A stretch of 64,000 nt of DNA from RH-AL1 sp964244495 (GTDB lineage Bacteria > Pseudomonadota > Alphaproteobacteria > Rhizobiales > Beijerinckiaceae). How positions within the stretch are numbered: position 1 is the stretch's first letter; the number at the start of each line of letters is the position of its first letter. The notes beneath the pieces were generated by a model that made no database searches, was not told the DNA's origin, and saw only the letters and a list, made by a program, of their open reading frames with translations. Both the position numbers and the translations under genes were made by a program. The stretch covers positions 1 through 64,000 of the forward strand of contig CAXTIU010000015.1 in assembly GCA_964244495.1 (NCBI GenBank), read 5' to 3'. Shown piece by piece: positions 1 through 8,493 of the stretch.

Positions 1-2
1 CC

Positions 3-143
3 GCCGTGCGCGCCGGCCTGCGCCTACCGTGGAGCAGCGGCCAGGCCGAGGGGCAAGTCAACCGCCTCAAGCTGCTGAAGCGTTCCATGGTTGGTCGCGC
101 CAAGCTCGACCTGCTCCGTCGGCGCTTCATCCTCGCGACGTGA
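3..143 (+). CDS. ISL3-like transposase, C-terminal end (partial)
   Basis: Only the last 46 codons are in the window; the gene enters from the left edge. The visible tail reads WSSGQAEGQVNRLKLLKR followed by a GRAKLDLLRRRF segment. This matches the conserved C-terminus of ISL3-family (IS204/IS1001/IS1165 group) transposases, where the Glu of the xGQxEGxxNxxK motif is the last residue of the DDE triad. The following 30 bp (ACCAAACTCGGCGATGAACC) look like the IS right end, but the left end is outside the window, so completeness cannot be judged. It lies 126 bp from tRNA-Gly. Confidence 0.7.
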   Translation, partial: AVRAGLRLPWSSGQAEGQVNRLKLLKRSMVGRAKLDLLRRRFILAT

Positions 144-269
144 TCCACCAAACTCGGCGATGAACCACTTCAAAGGGAGAGGATCAGTCACCGATCCGAC
201 AATCAGGATGTCGAGTCCGGCAGCGATCCTGGGAAAAGCCTAGCGTTTGCAAAGAGCTTACGTCAAAAA

Positions 270-344
270 TGGAGCGGGCGAAGGGATTCGAACCCTCGAC
301 CCCAACCTTGGCAAGGTTGTGCTCTACCCCTGAGCTACACCCGC
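270..344 (-). tRNA. tRNA-Gly(GCC)
   Basis: Read on the minus strand this is a 75-nt cloverleaf. The acceptor stem GCGGGTG pairs with the 3' strand, the D-arm is present, the anticodon stem CAACC/GGTTG holds the loop TTGCCAA (anticodon GCC), the T-arm is GAGGGTTCGAATCCCTT, and the 3' CCA is encoded at 272-270. Confidence 0.95.
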
Positions 345-577
345 ATCCAGCGCCACGCCCGGAGACGCCGCAACGGCCTCGGTATGCCTCAACAGCCCGT
401 ACGATGCAAATGCAAATGTGCCACGCCTTTCATGACGTGGGACATAGGTCATGTCATGAGGTAACGCGGCGTGATCCTGTGGCGGGTGAGCCGTGACGAC
501 GCGCCCCTCACGTCGCCCGTGCGCGGCACGAAGGTTGCGTGCCCGACGCGGCCAGAAGCGACGGATGGACAAACCCC
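345..577. other. Intergenic region upstream of the nitrate assimilation operon
   Basis: No convincing gene. It contains nested inverted repeats: CATGAC at 431-436 against GTCATG at 448-453, and GACAT at 441-445 against ATGTC at 451-455. These are about 130 bp before the first nas gene and could be a regulator site; no particular regulator is recognised. Confidence 0.4.
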
Positions 578-1798
578 ATGAGCGAACCTCTCGTCATCGT
601 CGGACAGGGCATGGCCGGCACCAAGCTCGCCGACGAATTGAGCCAGCGCGCGCTCGGCCGTTACTCCATCATCCTCGTCGGCGCCGAGCCCTACCGCGCC
701 TACAATCGCGTGCTCTTGTCTTCCCTGCTCGCGCGGGAAATGACCGTCGACGACATCCAGCTGAAGCCCCTGACCTGGTGGCCGAAGAACGGCATCACCA
801 ACATCTTCGGCCGGCCGGTCACCGCCCTCGACCGCGCGAAGAAGACCATCGCGTTCAGCAACGGCGTCGAGCTCGGCTACTCCAAGCTCGTGCTGGCGAC
901 GGGTTCGCACGCCGTCAAGCTGCCGACACCCGGCATGGACCTGCCCGGCGCCATCACCTTCCGCGCCATGGACGATGTCGACACGATGCTCAACGCCGTG
1001 GAGCCCGGCCGCCCCGCCGTGGTGATCGGCGGCGGCTTGCTCGGCCTCGAGGCGGCCTACGGGCTGGCCAAGGCGGGGATCCGCGTCACGCTGCTCCACA
1101 TCGCGACGCGGCTGATGGAGCGCCAGCTCGACGACCCGGCGGCACGCCTCCTGCGCGCCGCCATCGAAGGCAAGGGTTGCGAGGTCATCCTCGGCGCCAA
1201 CACCGTCCGCGTGCGCGGCACGTCCCGGGTCGAGGCGGTGGAACTCGCCGATGGGCGCGTCATCCCCGCCGACCTGCTGGTGTGCGCCGTCGGCGTGCGC
1301 CCCAACATCGCGCTCGCCAAGGAGGCCGGCCTGCCCTGCAACCGGGGCATCCTGGTGGACGACCAGATGCGCACGGGCGACCCGGACGTGTTCGCCATTG
1401 GGGAATGCGCCGAGCATCGCGGCGTCGCCTACGGCCTCGTGGAGCCCGCCTACGAGCACGCCAAGACGGTCGCCCGCACGCTCGCCGGCGAACGCGACGC
1501 GGCCTACACCGGGTCGATCCTGGCCACCAACCTGAAGGTGTCGGGCGTGTCCCTGTTCTCGGCCGGCGACTTCATGGGCGAGGGCAAGGAGGCGCTGGTC
1601 TACGAGGACGAGGCGCAGCACGTCTACAAGAAGATCGTTCTCGACGACGACAAGGTCGCCGGTGCCGTGCTCTACGGCGACACCGCCGATGGGCTTTGGT
1701 ACCTCGACCTGATCAAGTCCGGCGCGCCGGTCGGCGCGATGCGTGACGATCTCATCTTCGGGCGCAGCCTGGCTACGAAAGAGGCAGCCGCCGCTTGA
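578..1798 (+). CDS. NirB-like FAD/NAD(P)-dependent oxidoreductase of nitrate assimilation
   Basis: A 406-aa pyridine nucleotide-disulphide oxidoreductase that resembles the N-terminal half of assimilatory nitrite reductase NirB/NasB. The N-terminal FAD-binding motif is VIVGQGMAGTKLADEL. A second dinucleotide-binding motif (VIGGGLLGLEAAYGLAKAG, about residues 148-166) should bind NAD(P)H, and the ATG.DVFAIGE-like FAD motif appears as GDPDVFAIGECAEH. The siroheme and Fe-S halves of NirB are absent; the siroheme function is supplied by the next gene. The start at 578 gives MSEPLVIVG; an upstream in-frame ATG at 539 adds an unlikely extension. It probably passes NAD(P)H electrons into nitrite or nitrate reduction in the cytoplasm. 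A role as a rubredoxin/ferredoxin reductase cannot be excluded. Confidence 0.85.
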   Translation: MSEPLVIVGQGMAGTKLADELSQRALGRYSIILVGAEPYRAYNRVLLSSLLAREMTVDDIQLKPLTWWPKNGITNIFGRPVTALDRAKKTIAFSNGVELGYSKLVLATGSHAVKLPTPGMDLPGAITFRAMDDVDTMLNAVEPGRPAVVIGGGLLGLEAAYGLAKAGIRVTLLHIATRLMERQLDDPAARLLRAAIEGKGCEVILGANTVRVRGTSRVEAVELADGRVIPADLLVCAVGVRPNIALAKEAGLPCNRGILVDDQMRTGDPDVFAIGECAEHRGVAYGLVEPAYEHAKTVARTLAGERDAAYTGSILATNLKVSGVSLFSAGDFMGEGKEALVYEDEAQHVYKKIVLDDDKVAGAVLYGDTADGLWYLDLIKSGAPVGAMRDDLIFGRSLATKEAAAA

Positions 1799-2040
1799 GC
1801 CGTGGGAAGACGCCACGCCCTCCGGACAGGGGAAACGCTCGCCTGCGAAGGATCTAGCGAGCTTCCGAGTGCCGGCACACGTCTTGCAGACCGGGTTGAC
1901 ACACGCCGGTTCCGCCGTCGATCCCATGCCTTCAACGACGCGGGCAGGGTTATCCGGCGAGAAACCAGGCGCCCAACCGACACCGGGCCTTCGCGGCCAC
2001 GATGGGCGTCTACGGCCATCGCACGAATCCAGGGATGATC

Positions 2041-3816
2041 ATGGGCGGCGAGTTCACGACCGAGCAGAAGCGCTACCTCGAAGGCTTCACCTCGGGCATC
2101 CACGTCGGTCGGCTGAAGCCGGCGGCCGCGCCGGCCGGTCCCGCCGCGCCGAGCGGCCCGGATGCCGAGCACCTCGCGGCGCAGGCCAGGGTCGAGAAGA
2201 CCGGCAAGAAGCTGGCCGATCAGGAGAAATGGAAGCGCGAGGAGCATCCTTTCGACGCTTACGGCAAGCTGAAGGAGCAGGTCGCCAGGGACGAGTTCCC
2301 CAAGCCGGCGGACAATTTCCGCTGGCGCTACTACGGCTTGTTCTACGTCGCGCCGGCGCAGGACGCCTACATGTGCCGCCTGCGCATCCACAACGGCATC
2401 CTCAAGCATTGGCAGTTCGCCGGGATGGCCGACATCGCCGAGCGCTTCGCCGGGGGCTACGCTCACGTGACCACGCGCGCCAACCTGCAGCTGCGCGAGA
2501 TCCCGGCCCGCAACGGCATCGAGGTCATCGAGCGCATCATCGACCTCGGTCTGTGTTCCAAGGGCTCGGGGGCCGACAACATCCGCAACGTCACGGGCGA
2601 TGCCACCGCCGGCATCGCGCCGGACGAGCTGCTCGATACCCGCCCCTACGCCCGCGAGTGGCACTTCCACATCCTCGAGAACAGGGTCATGTATGGCCTG
2701 CCCCGCAAGTTCAACGTCGCCTTCGACGGCGGCGGGCCGGTGCCGACACTGGAGGACACCAACGACATCGGCTTCCAGGCCGTCGAGGTGACGCCAGGCG
2801 CGCCGGGTATCGAACCGGGCGTGTACTTCCGCTTGATGCTGGGCGGCATCTCCGGCCACAAGGATCTCGCGCGCGACACCGGCGTGATCCTGAAGCCGGC
2901 CGACGCCACCAAGGTCGCCGACGCCATCGTGCGCGTCTACATCGACAACGGGGACCGCTCCAACAGGACCAAGTCGCGCCTGAAGTACGTGCTCGACAGC
3001 TGGGGCTTCGACAAGTTCCTCGTCGCCGTCGAGGCCAAGCTCGGCTGGACGCTGCCGCGCATCGAGGCCGCGCATGTCGCGCTTCGGCCGGCCCAGGATC
3101 GCCAGGCCCATGTCGGCGTGCACCGCCAGAAGCAGGACGGGTTGAACTACGTCGGCGTCGTGCTGCCGGTGGGCAAGATGCTCCCCGGTCAGATGCGCGA
3201 GCTCGCCGCGATCGCTCGCGAACTAGGCGACGGCGACATCCGCCTGACCGTCTGGCAGAACCTGCTGATCTCCGGCATCCCCGATGCGCGGCTCGACGCC
3301 GCCAAGGCGCGCGTCGAGGCGAGCGGCCTCGAATGGCGCGCGTCGTCGATCCGCGCCGGCCTCATCGCCTGCACCGGCGCGCAGGGTTGCAAGTTCGCGG
3401 CGGCGCCGACCAAGAAGAACGCCGAGGACATGGCATCGTACCTGGAACCGAGGGTGAGGCTCGACACGCCGGTCAACATCCACCTGACCGGATGCCACAA
3501 CAGCTGCGCCCAGCATTACATCGGCGATGTCGGCCTGATCGGCGCCCGCGTGCCGATCAACGAGGAGGGCGACACCGTGGATGGCTACGACATCCTGGTC
3601 GGCGGCGGCTACTCCGAGCAGGCGGCGATCGGCCGCGAGATCTTCCCCAAGGTCGCGGCGGATGCGGCGCCGAAGCTGGTGGAAGGCCTTCTCAAGACGT
3701 ATCTTGCCCATCGCGCGGGTCCCGACGAAAGCTTCCATGCCTTCACCGCGTCGCGCGACGTCGCCGCGCTCAAGGAGCTTGTCGAGAAGGCCATGTCCGC
3801 AGAGGTCACGTCATGA
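2041..3816 (+). CDS. nirA: NirA-type assimilatory nitrite reductase (siroheme, 4Fe-4S)
   Basis: This 591-aa protein has the two-fold repeated ferredoxin-like and siroheme domains of nitrite/sulfite reductases and should reduce nitrite to ammonium in the cytoplasm. The Fe-S/siroheme cysteines are visible as C444-x5-C450 (ACTGAQGCKF) and C485-x3-C489 (TGCHNSC). The N-terminus carries an unusual helix, FTTEQKRYLEGF, that is echoed in the next gene product. I chose ATG 2041, which has AGGG seven bases upstream; ATG 2035 is also in frame but too close to that ribosome-binding site. The gene ends in an ATGA overlap with the flavoprotein gene, so the two are probably translationally coupled partners. 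Sulfite reductase is the alternative; the nasA neighbour favours nitrite. Confidence 0.9.
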   Translation: MGGEFTTEQKRYLEGFTSGIHVGRLKPAAAPAGPAAPSGPDAEHLAAQARVEKTGKKLADQEKWKREEHPFDAYGKLKEQVARDEFPKPADNFRWRYYGLFYVAPAQDAYMCRLRIHNGILKHWQFAGMADIAERFAGGYAHVTTRANLQLREIPARNGIEVIERIIDLGLCSKGSGADNIRNVTGDATAGIAPDELLDTRPYAREWHFHILENRVMYGLPRKFNVAFDGGGPVPTLEDTNDIGFQAVEVTPGAPGIEPGVYFRLMLGGISGHKDLARDTGVILKPADATKVADAIVRVYIDNGDRSNRTKSRLKYVLDSWGFDKFLVAVEAKLGWTLPRIEAAHVALRPAQDRQAHVGVHRQKQDGLNYVGVVLPVGKMLPGQMRELAAIARELGDGDIRLTVWQNLLISGIPDARLDAAKARVEASGLEWRASSIRAGLIACTGAQGCKFAAAPTKKNAEDMASYLEPRVRLDTPVNIHLTGCHNSCAQHYIGDVGLIGARVPINEEGDTVDGYDILVGGGYSEQAAIGREIFPKVAADAAPKLVEGLLKTYLAHRAGPDESFHAFTASRDVAALKELVEKAMSAEVTS

Positions 3817-5420
3817 GCTTCCAGGGTACGACGCCGACGGTCGCGCCTTTCATCCCCGAGAACGCCCCGTTCTCCGAGGAGCAGAGGGCTTGGCTGAACG
3901 GGTTCTTCGCCGGCTTCCTGGCGCCGCAGCCGGGCGACGCGCAGCCGATCGGCGCGGACGCCGCCGGCATGGCGGTCGCCGAGGACGACGACGCGCCCTG
4001 GCACGACCCCTCGCTTGCCCTCGCCGACCGCATGGAGATGGCGCAGGGCAAACCGATCCAAAGGCGCCTGATGGCGGCGATGGCGCAGCAGGATTGCGGG
4101 CAGTGCGGCTACGATTGCCATAACTACTCGAAAGCGATCACCGACGGCGAGGAAACCCGCCTCAACCTTTGCGTCCCCGGCGGCAAGGAAACGTTCCGCA
4201 TGGTGAAGACGCTCGCCGAGGAGCTGGCCGGCACGCCCGATGGCGCTGTCAAGGATGGCGCGAAGGCAACGCCCGAGGCCAAGGCGCCGGCCAAGGACGA
4301 CGCCCCGCCCGGCTACGCCCGATCCAAGCCGGTCGATGTCCGCTTCATCGGCCGGCACCGCCTGAACAAGCTCGAATCGGAGAAGGCGACCTTCCACATC
4401 GACATCGACCTCACGGCGGCCGGCGTCGAGTACAAGGTCGGCGACAGCTTCGGGCTGTTTCCGCAGAACGATCCGGACCTGGTCGACAGGGTGATCGCCG
4501 CGATCAACGCGCCACGCGACTTTCCCATCGGCGACAAGACCTTCGCCGAGGCGCTGACCAGCGACGTGTCGCTCGGCGCCGCGCCCGACAGCCTGTTCGA
4601 ACTCGTTTCCTACATCACCGGCGGCGAGCGCCGCACCAAGGCGAAGCTGCTCGCCAAGGGCGAGGACCCGGACGGCGACGTGGCGACGCTCGACGTGCTC
4701 GGCGTCTTCGAGAAGTTCCCCAACCTGCACCCGGACCCGGAAGCCTTCATCGAGTGCCTCGATCCGCTGCAGCCGCGGCTCTACTCGATCTCGTCATCGC
4801 ACAATGCCACCCCCGGCCGCGTCTCGCTCACCGTCGACCACGTCCGCTACTTCGTCGGCGACCGCGCCCGCCACGGCGTCGCCTCGGCTTGGCTCGCGCA
4901 GCGGCTGGAGCCCGGCTCCACCATCAAGGCCTACGTGCAGAAGGCGCATAATTTCGCGCTGCCGGACTCGCCGGAAGTGCCCATCATCATGGTCGGTCCC
5001 GGCACCGGCGTCGCCCCGTTCCGCGCCTTCCTCCACGACCGCAAGGCGGCCGAGGCCAAGGGGGGTGCATGGCTGTTCTTCGGCCACCAGCGCCGCACGG
5101 CGGATTTCTTCTACGAGGAGGAGATGGATGCCTTCATGAGCGACGGCACGCTGTCGAAGCTTTCGCTCGCCTGGTCGCGCGATGGTGACAAGAAGACCTA
5201 CGTGCAGGATAAGATGCGCGAGGACGCGGGCGATGTCTGGTCCTGGCTGGAGCGGGGAGCGCACTTCTACATCTGCGGCGACGCCAAGCGGATGGCGAGC
5301 GATGTCGAGAAGGCACTGACGGAGATCGTCGCCAAGCAAGGCGGCCACGACGAGGCGGCGGCGAAAAGCTTCATCGCAACCCTGAAGAAGACCGGTCGTT
5401 ATCAGGCCGACGTGTATTGA
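3813..5420 (+). CDS. CysJ-like NADPH flavoprotein with N-terminal Fe-S domain, lacking flavodoxin
   Basis: A 535-aa reductase. Residues 1-25 form a helix, FSEEQRAWLNGF, similar to the NirA N-terminus. An Fe-S motif follows at C95-x2-C98-x3-C102-x17-C120. The C-terminal two thirds is a CysJ/FNR module with the FAD motif RLYSISSS, the NADPH-binding segment MVGPGTGVAPFRAFL and the terminal YQADVY. No flavodoxin (FMN) domain is present, so electrons probably pass from NADPH through FAD to the Fe-S cluster and then to NirA or NasA. It overlaps nirA by 4 bp and is 10 bp from nasA. Databases usually call such proteins sulfite reductase subunit alpha; the position argues for a nitrate/nitrite reductase electron donor. 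Confidence 0.85.
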   Translation: MSFQGTTPTVAPFIPENAPFSEEQRAWLNGFFAGFLAPQPGDAQPIGADAAGMAVAEDDDAPWHDPSLALADRMEMAQGKPIQRRLMAAMAQQDCGQCGYDCHNYSKAITDGEETRLNLCVPGGKETFRMVKTLAEELAGTPDGAVKDGAKATPEAKAPAKDDAPPGYARSKPVDVRFIGRHRLNKLESEKATFHIDIDLTAAGVEYKVGDSFGLFPQNDPDLVDRVIAAINAPRDFPIGDKTFAEALTSDVSLGAAPDSLFELVSYITGGERRTKAKLLAKGEDPDGDVATLDVLGVFEKFPNLHPDPEAFIECLDPLQPRLYSISSSHNATPGRVSLTVDHVRYFVGDRARHGVASAWLAQRLEPGSTIKAYVQKAHNFALPDSPEVPIIMVGPGTGVAPFRAFLHDRKAAEAKGGAWLFFGHQRRTADFFYEEEMDAFMSDGTLSKLSLAWSRDGDKKTYVQDKMREDAGDVWSWLERGAHFYICGDAKRMASDVEKALTEIVAKQGGHDEAAAKSFIATLKKTGRYQADVY

Positions 5421-5430
5421 GGAGCATGCG

Positions 5431-8127
5431 GTGACAGTGGCGGTCAGGACGACCTGTCCCTATTGCGGTGTCGGCTGCGGCGTCCTCGCGACACCGGACG
5501 GTCTCGGCGGCGCGGCGATCGCGGGCGACCCGGAGCATCCCGCGAACTTCGGGCGCCTGTGCTCGAAAGGATCCGCGCTTGGCGAGACGCTGGGCGTGGA
5601 AACGCGGTTGTTGTACCCGATCGTCAACGGCGCGCGCGCGTCGTGGGACGACGCCCTCGACACCGTGGCCGACGGCTTCCGGCGCGTCATCGACCGGCAC
5701 GGTCCTTCGGCTGTGTCGATCTACCTGTCCGGCCAGCTGCTGACCGAGGATTACTACGTCCCGAACAAGCTGATGAAAGGCTTCATCGGTTCGGCCAACG
5801 TCGACACCAACTCGCGGCTGTGCATGTCGACCTCGGTCGCGGGGCACAAGCGGGCGTTCGGCTCCGATACCGTACCGGGCTGCTACGAGGATCTCGACCG
5901 CGCCGACCTCTTCGTGCTGGTCGGCTCCAACGCCGCCTGGTGCCACCCCATCCTGTTCCAGCGCATGGTCAAGGCGCAGGAAACGCACGGCGCGGCCATC
6001 GTGACGGTCGACGTGCGCACCACCGCGACGGCGGAGAGCGCCGCGATGCAGCTCTCCATCGCCCCCGGCCAGGACACCACGCTGTTCTCCGGCCTGCTCG
6101 TCTACCTCGCCGACAACGGCCACCTCGACCACGCCTACATCGCCGCCCATACCGAAGGCTTCGACGAGGCGCTCGCCCGCGCCCGCGCGATCGCGCCCAA
6201 CATCGCCGCCACCGCGCTGCGCACCCGCCTCCCCGCCGACGAGATCACGCAGTTCTTCCGGCGGTGGGCGGCGACGGAGAAGGTGGTCACGCTCTACAGC
6301 CAGGGCGTCAACCAGGCGGCGCAGGGCACCGACAAGGTCAACGCGATCATCAACTGCCACCTCGCGACCGGGCGTATCGGCCGCGAAGGCATGGGGCCCT
6401 TCTCGCTGACCGGGCAGCCCAACGCGATGGGTGGGCGCGAGGTCGGCGGCCTGGCCAACCAGCTCGCCGCCCACATGGGCTACAACGACGCCGACATCGA
6501 TCGGGTGCGGCGTTTCTGGGGCGCACCCAACATCGTCCGCAAGCCGGGCCGGATGATCACGGAGACGATTGAGGCGATCGAGGCCGGGACGATCAAGGCG
6601 CTGTGGGTGCTCGGCACCAATCCCGCCGTGAGCCTGCCGCAGGCCTCCGACGCGCGGGCGGCTTTTCGGAAGCTCGACCTTTTCGTCGTCTCCGAGAACG
6701 TCGCCTCCAACGACACGCTCAGGTGCGGCGCGCACGTGATGCTGCCGAGCACCGCCTGGGGCGAGAAGGACGGCACGATCACCAATTCCGAACGCCGCAT
6801 CTCACGGCAGCGGGCGTTCCTCGCGCCGGCCGGCGAAGCGAAGCAGGACTGGTGGGCGGTCAGCCAGGTCGCCAAGCGCCTCGGCTTCACCGGCTTCGAG
6901 TACGGAACATCGGCCGACGTGTTCGCCGAGCACGCGGCGCTCTCCGCCTTCGAGAACGACGGGACGCGCGACTTCGACCTCGGTGGCCTGCTGGGCGGCG
7001 CGGGCGCGATCAGCGCCGAAGCGTATAACGCCATGCCGCCGACGCAGTGGCCGGTCGCCGTCGACAAGGGCACCAGGGCGCGTTTCTTCGCCGAAGGCAC
7101 CTACTTCACGCCGTCGGGCAAGGCGGCCTTCATCGTCGTGGCGCCACCGCAGCTCGCCGAGCAGGTCTCGGCCGCGTTCCCGCTGCTCCTCAACACGGGC
7201 CGCATCCGCGACCAGTGGCACACCATGACGCGGACGGGGCTGTCGCCGCGGCTCGGCAGCCATATCCCGGAGCCGTTCGTCTCCATCCATCCCTCGGACG
7301 CGGCGCGGTTCGGCCTCGTCGACGGCGGCCTCGCGCGTCTCACCAACCATCACGGCGCCGGAACCTACCGGGTCAGCGTGACCACGGCGCAGGAGCGCGG
7401 CGCCGTGTTCGTGCCGATGCATTGGAACGACGAGACGGCGAGCGACGCGCGGACGGGATCGCTCGTCCACGCCATCGTCGATCCCCTCTCGGGCCAACCC
7501 GACTCGAAGGCGACGCCGGTCGCCATCGCGCCGTTCGCCGTCGTCTCCGCCGGGTTCATGCTGTCGCGCCGACGCGTGTCCCTGCCGCGCGACAGCGTTT
7601 GGGCATGGAGCGCGGTGGCCGGCGGTTACGCGGCGCGCATCGACACCAACGACGAGGGCGTGAACCTGCTGGCGGCCCTGGCGGCGGCCTGCGAGGAGCA
7701 GGCTGGCGAGGGCAAGGTCGAGGTGCTCCGCTACCAGGACAAGGCACGGGGTCTGTCCCGTGTCGCGTTGATCGCGGAAGACCGGCTGGTCGGCGCGCTC
7801 TTCCTCGCCCCTGTGGCGGGAGCGCCCAAGTGGTCGATCCTCGCTGACGCCTGGACGGCGGAGACGATCGACAAGTCGATGCGGCGTGTCATCCTGTCCG
7901 GCAAGAGGCTCGACGGCGCGGCCGATGAAGGTCCCAACGTTTGCGCCTGCTTCGGCGTCCCGCACGGACGCATCGTGTCCGCGATCGCGGACGGGGCCGT
8001 GTCGGCCCAGGCCATCGGCGCCAAGCTCAAGGCCGGCACGAACTGCGGATCGTGCATCCCCGAACTGAAGCGCTTGGTGGCGGAAGCCGCCGCCAGCCGC
8101 GCCCCGCAGCAGCAGGGTGTGTCGTGA
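5431..8127 (+). CDS. nasA: Assimilatory nitrate reductase catalytic subunit
   Basis: An 898-aa molybdopterin oxidoreductase of the NasA/NarB type, reducing nitrate to nitrite in the cytoplasm. The N-terminal 4Fe-4S site is C9-x2-C12-x3-C16 with C44. The bis-MGD binding domains follow, including the YSQGVNQ and TGQPNAMGGREVGGLAN segments typical of this family, and the molydopterin dinucleotide-binding domain ends near residue 700. The C-terminal 70 residues form a BFD-like [2Fe-2S] domain with C838, C840, C872 and C875, as in Klebsiella NasA. No signal peptide is seen. It starts at GTG 5431 with GAGGAG just upstream, 10 bp after the flavoprotein gene, and is the last gene of the operon. Confidence 0.93.
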   Translation: MTVAVRTTCPYCGVGCGVLATPDGLGGAAIAGDPEHPANFGRLCSKGSALGETLGVETRLLYPIVNGARASWDDALDTVADGFRRVIDRHGPSAVSIYLSGQLLTEDYYVPNKLMKGFIGSANVDTNSRLCMSTSVAGHKRAFGSDTVPGCYEDLDRADLFVLVGSNAAWCHPILFQRMVKAQETHGAAIVTVDVRTTATAESAAMQLSIAPGQDTTLFSGLLVYLADNGHLDHAYIAAHTEGFDEALARARAIAPNIAATALRTRLPADEITQFFRRWAATEKVVTLYSQGVNQAAQGTDKVNAIINCHLATGRIGREGMGPFSLTGQPNAMGGREVGGLANQLAAHMGYNDADIDRVRRFWGAPNIVRKPGRMITETIEAIEAGTIKALWVLGTNPAVSLPQASDARAAFRKLDLFVVSENVASNDTLRCGAHVMLPSTAWGEKDGTITNSERRISRQRAFLAPAGEAKQDWWAVSQVAKRLGFTGFEYGTSADVFAEHAALSAFENDGTRDFDLGGLLGGAGAISAEAYNAMPPTQWPVAVDKGTRARFFAEGTYFTPSGKAAFIVVAPPQLAEQVSAAFPLLLNTGRIRDQWHTMTRTGLSPRLGSHIPEPFVSIHPSDAARFGLVDGGLARLTNHHGAGTYRVSVTTAQERGAVFVPMHWNDETASDARTGSLVHAIVDPLSGQPDSKATPVAIAPFAVVSAGFMLSRRRVSLPRDSVWAWSAVAGGYAARIDTNDEGVNLLAALAAACEEQAGEGKVEVLRYQDKARGLSRVALIAEDRLVGALFLAPVAGAPKWSILADAWTAETIDKSMRRVILSGKRLDGAADEGPNVCACFGVPHGRIVSAIADGAVSAQAIGAKLKAGTNCGSCIPELKRLVAEAAASRAPQQQGVS

Positions 8128-8157
8128 CATCCGAGATCGACGCCCCTGCCACCGATC

Positions 8158-8382
8158 TCAGGCGCCGATCTTCCTGTCGATCGCCTTGGCGCCGCTCACC
8201 AAGCGCGCCCAGGCGCCGCGAACGTCTCTCGACAGATCCCGCATGTTGGCGTCGACCACGGTCCAGTTGACCATGCGGAGGACTTCGCCGTCCGGACCGG
8301 ATGGCGCGCGCGCGGCATCGCTGACGTAGGCCGCGCCGACCGTCAGCAGAACGCCGACGACGAGACCGGTTATGAAACGCAT
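8158..8382 (-). CDS. Small membrane-anchored or exported protein, function unknown
   Basis: A 74-aa protein with a hydrophobic N-terminus (MRFITGLVVGVLLTVGAAYV) that is a signal peptide or single membrane anchor. A charged C-terminal part follows, including WTVVDANMRDLSRDVRGAWARL. The ATG at 8382 is the first residue of the hydrophobic segment. It is convergent with nasA, whose end is 30 bp away, and divergent from the GH15 gene. I do not recognise a family. Confidence 0.6.
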   Translation of the reverse strand: MRFITGLVVGVLLTVGAAYVSDAARAPSGPDGEVLRMVNWTVVDANMRDLSRDVRGAWARLVSGAKAIDRKIGA

Positions 8383-8493
8383 GACGACCCCCTGAGAACG
8401 ATATCCGCCTGATAATGTTGGATCGGCTCGGCTGTTCCGCGATCGGACGGCTGGCGTATCGGCTCCTCGGATAGCTTTATGGAAGGTCTCGCG

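Noticed and set aside
1743..3812. Long open frame fused in front of the CysJ-like gene
   Set aside because: It overlaps nirA in another frame and has arginine-rich shadow composition; the real start is ATG 3813 with an ATGA overlap.
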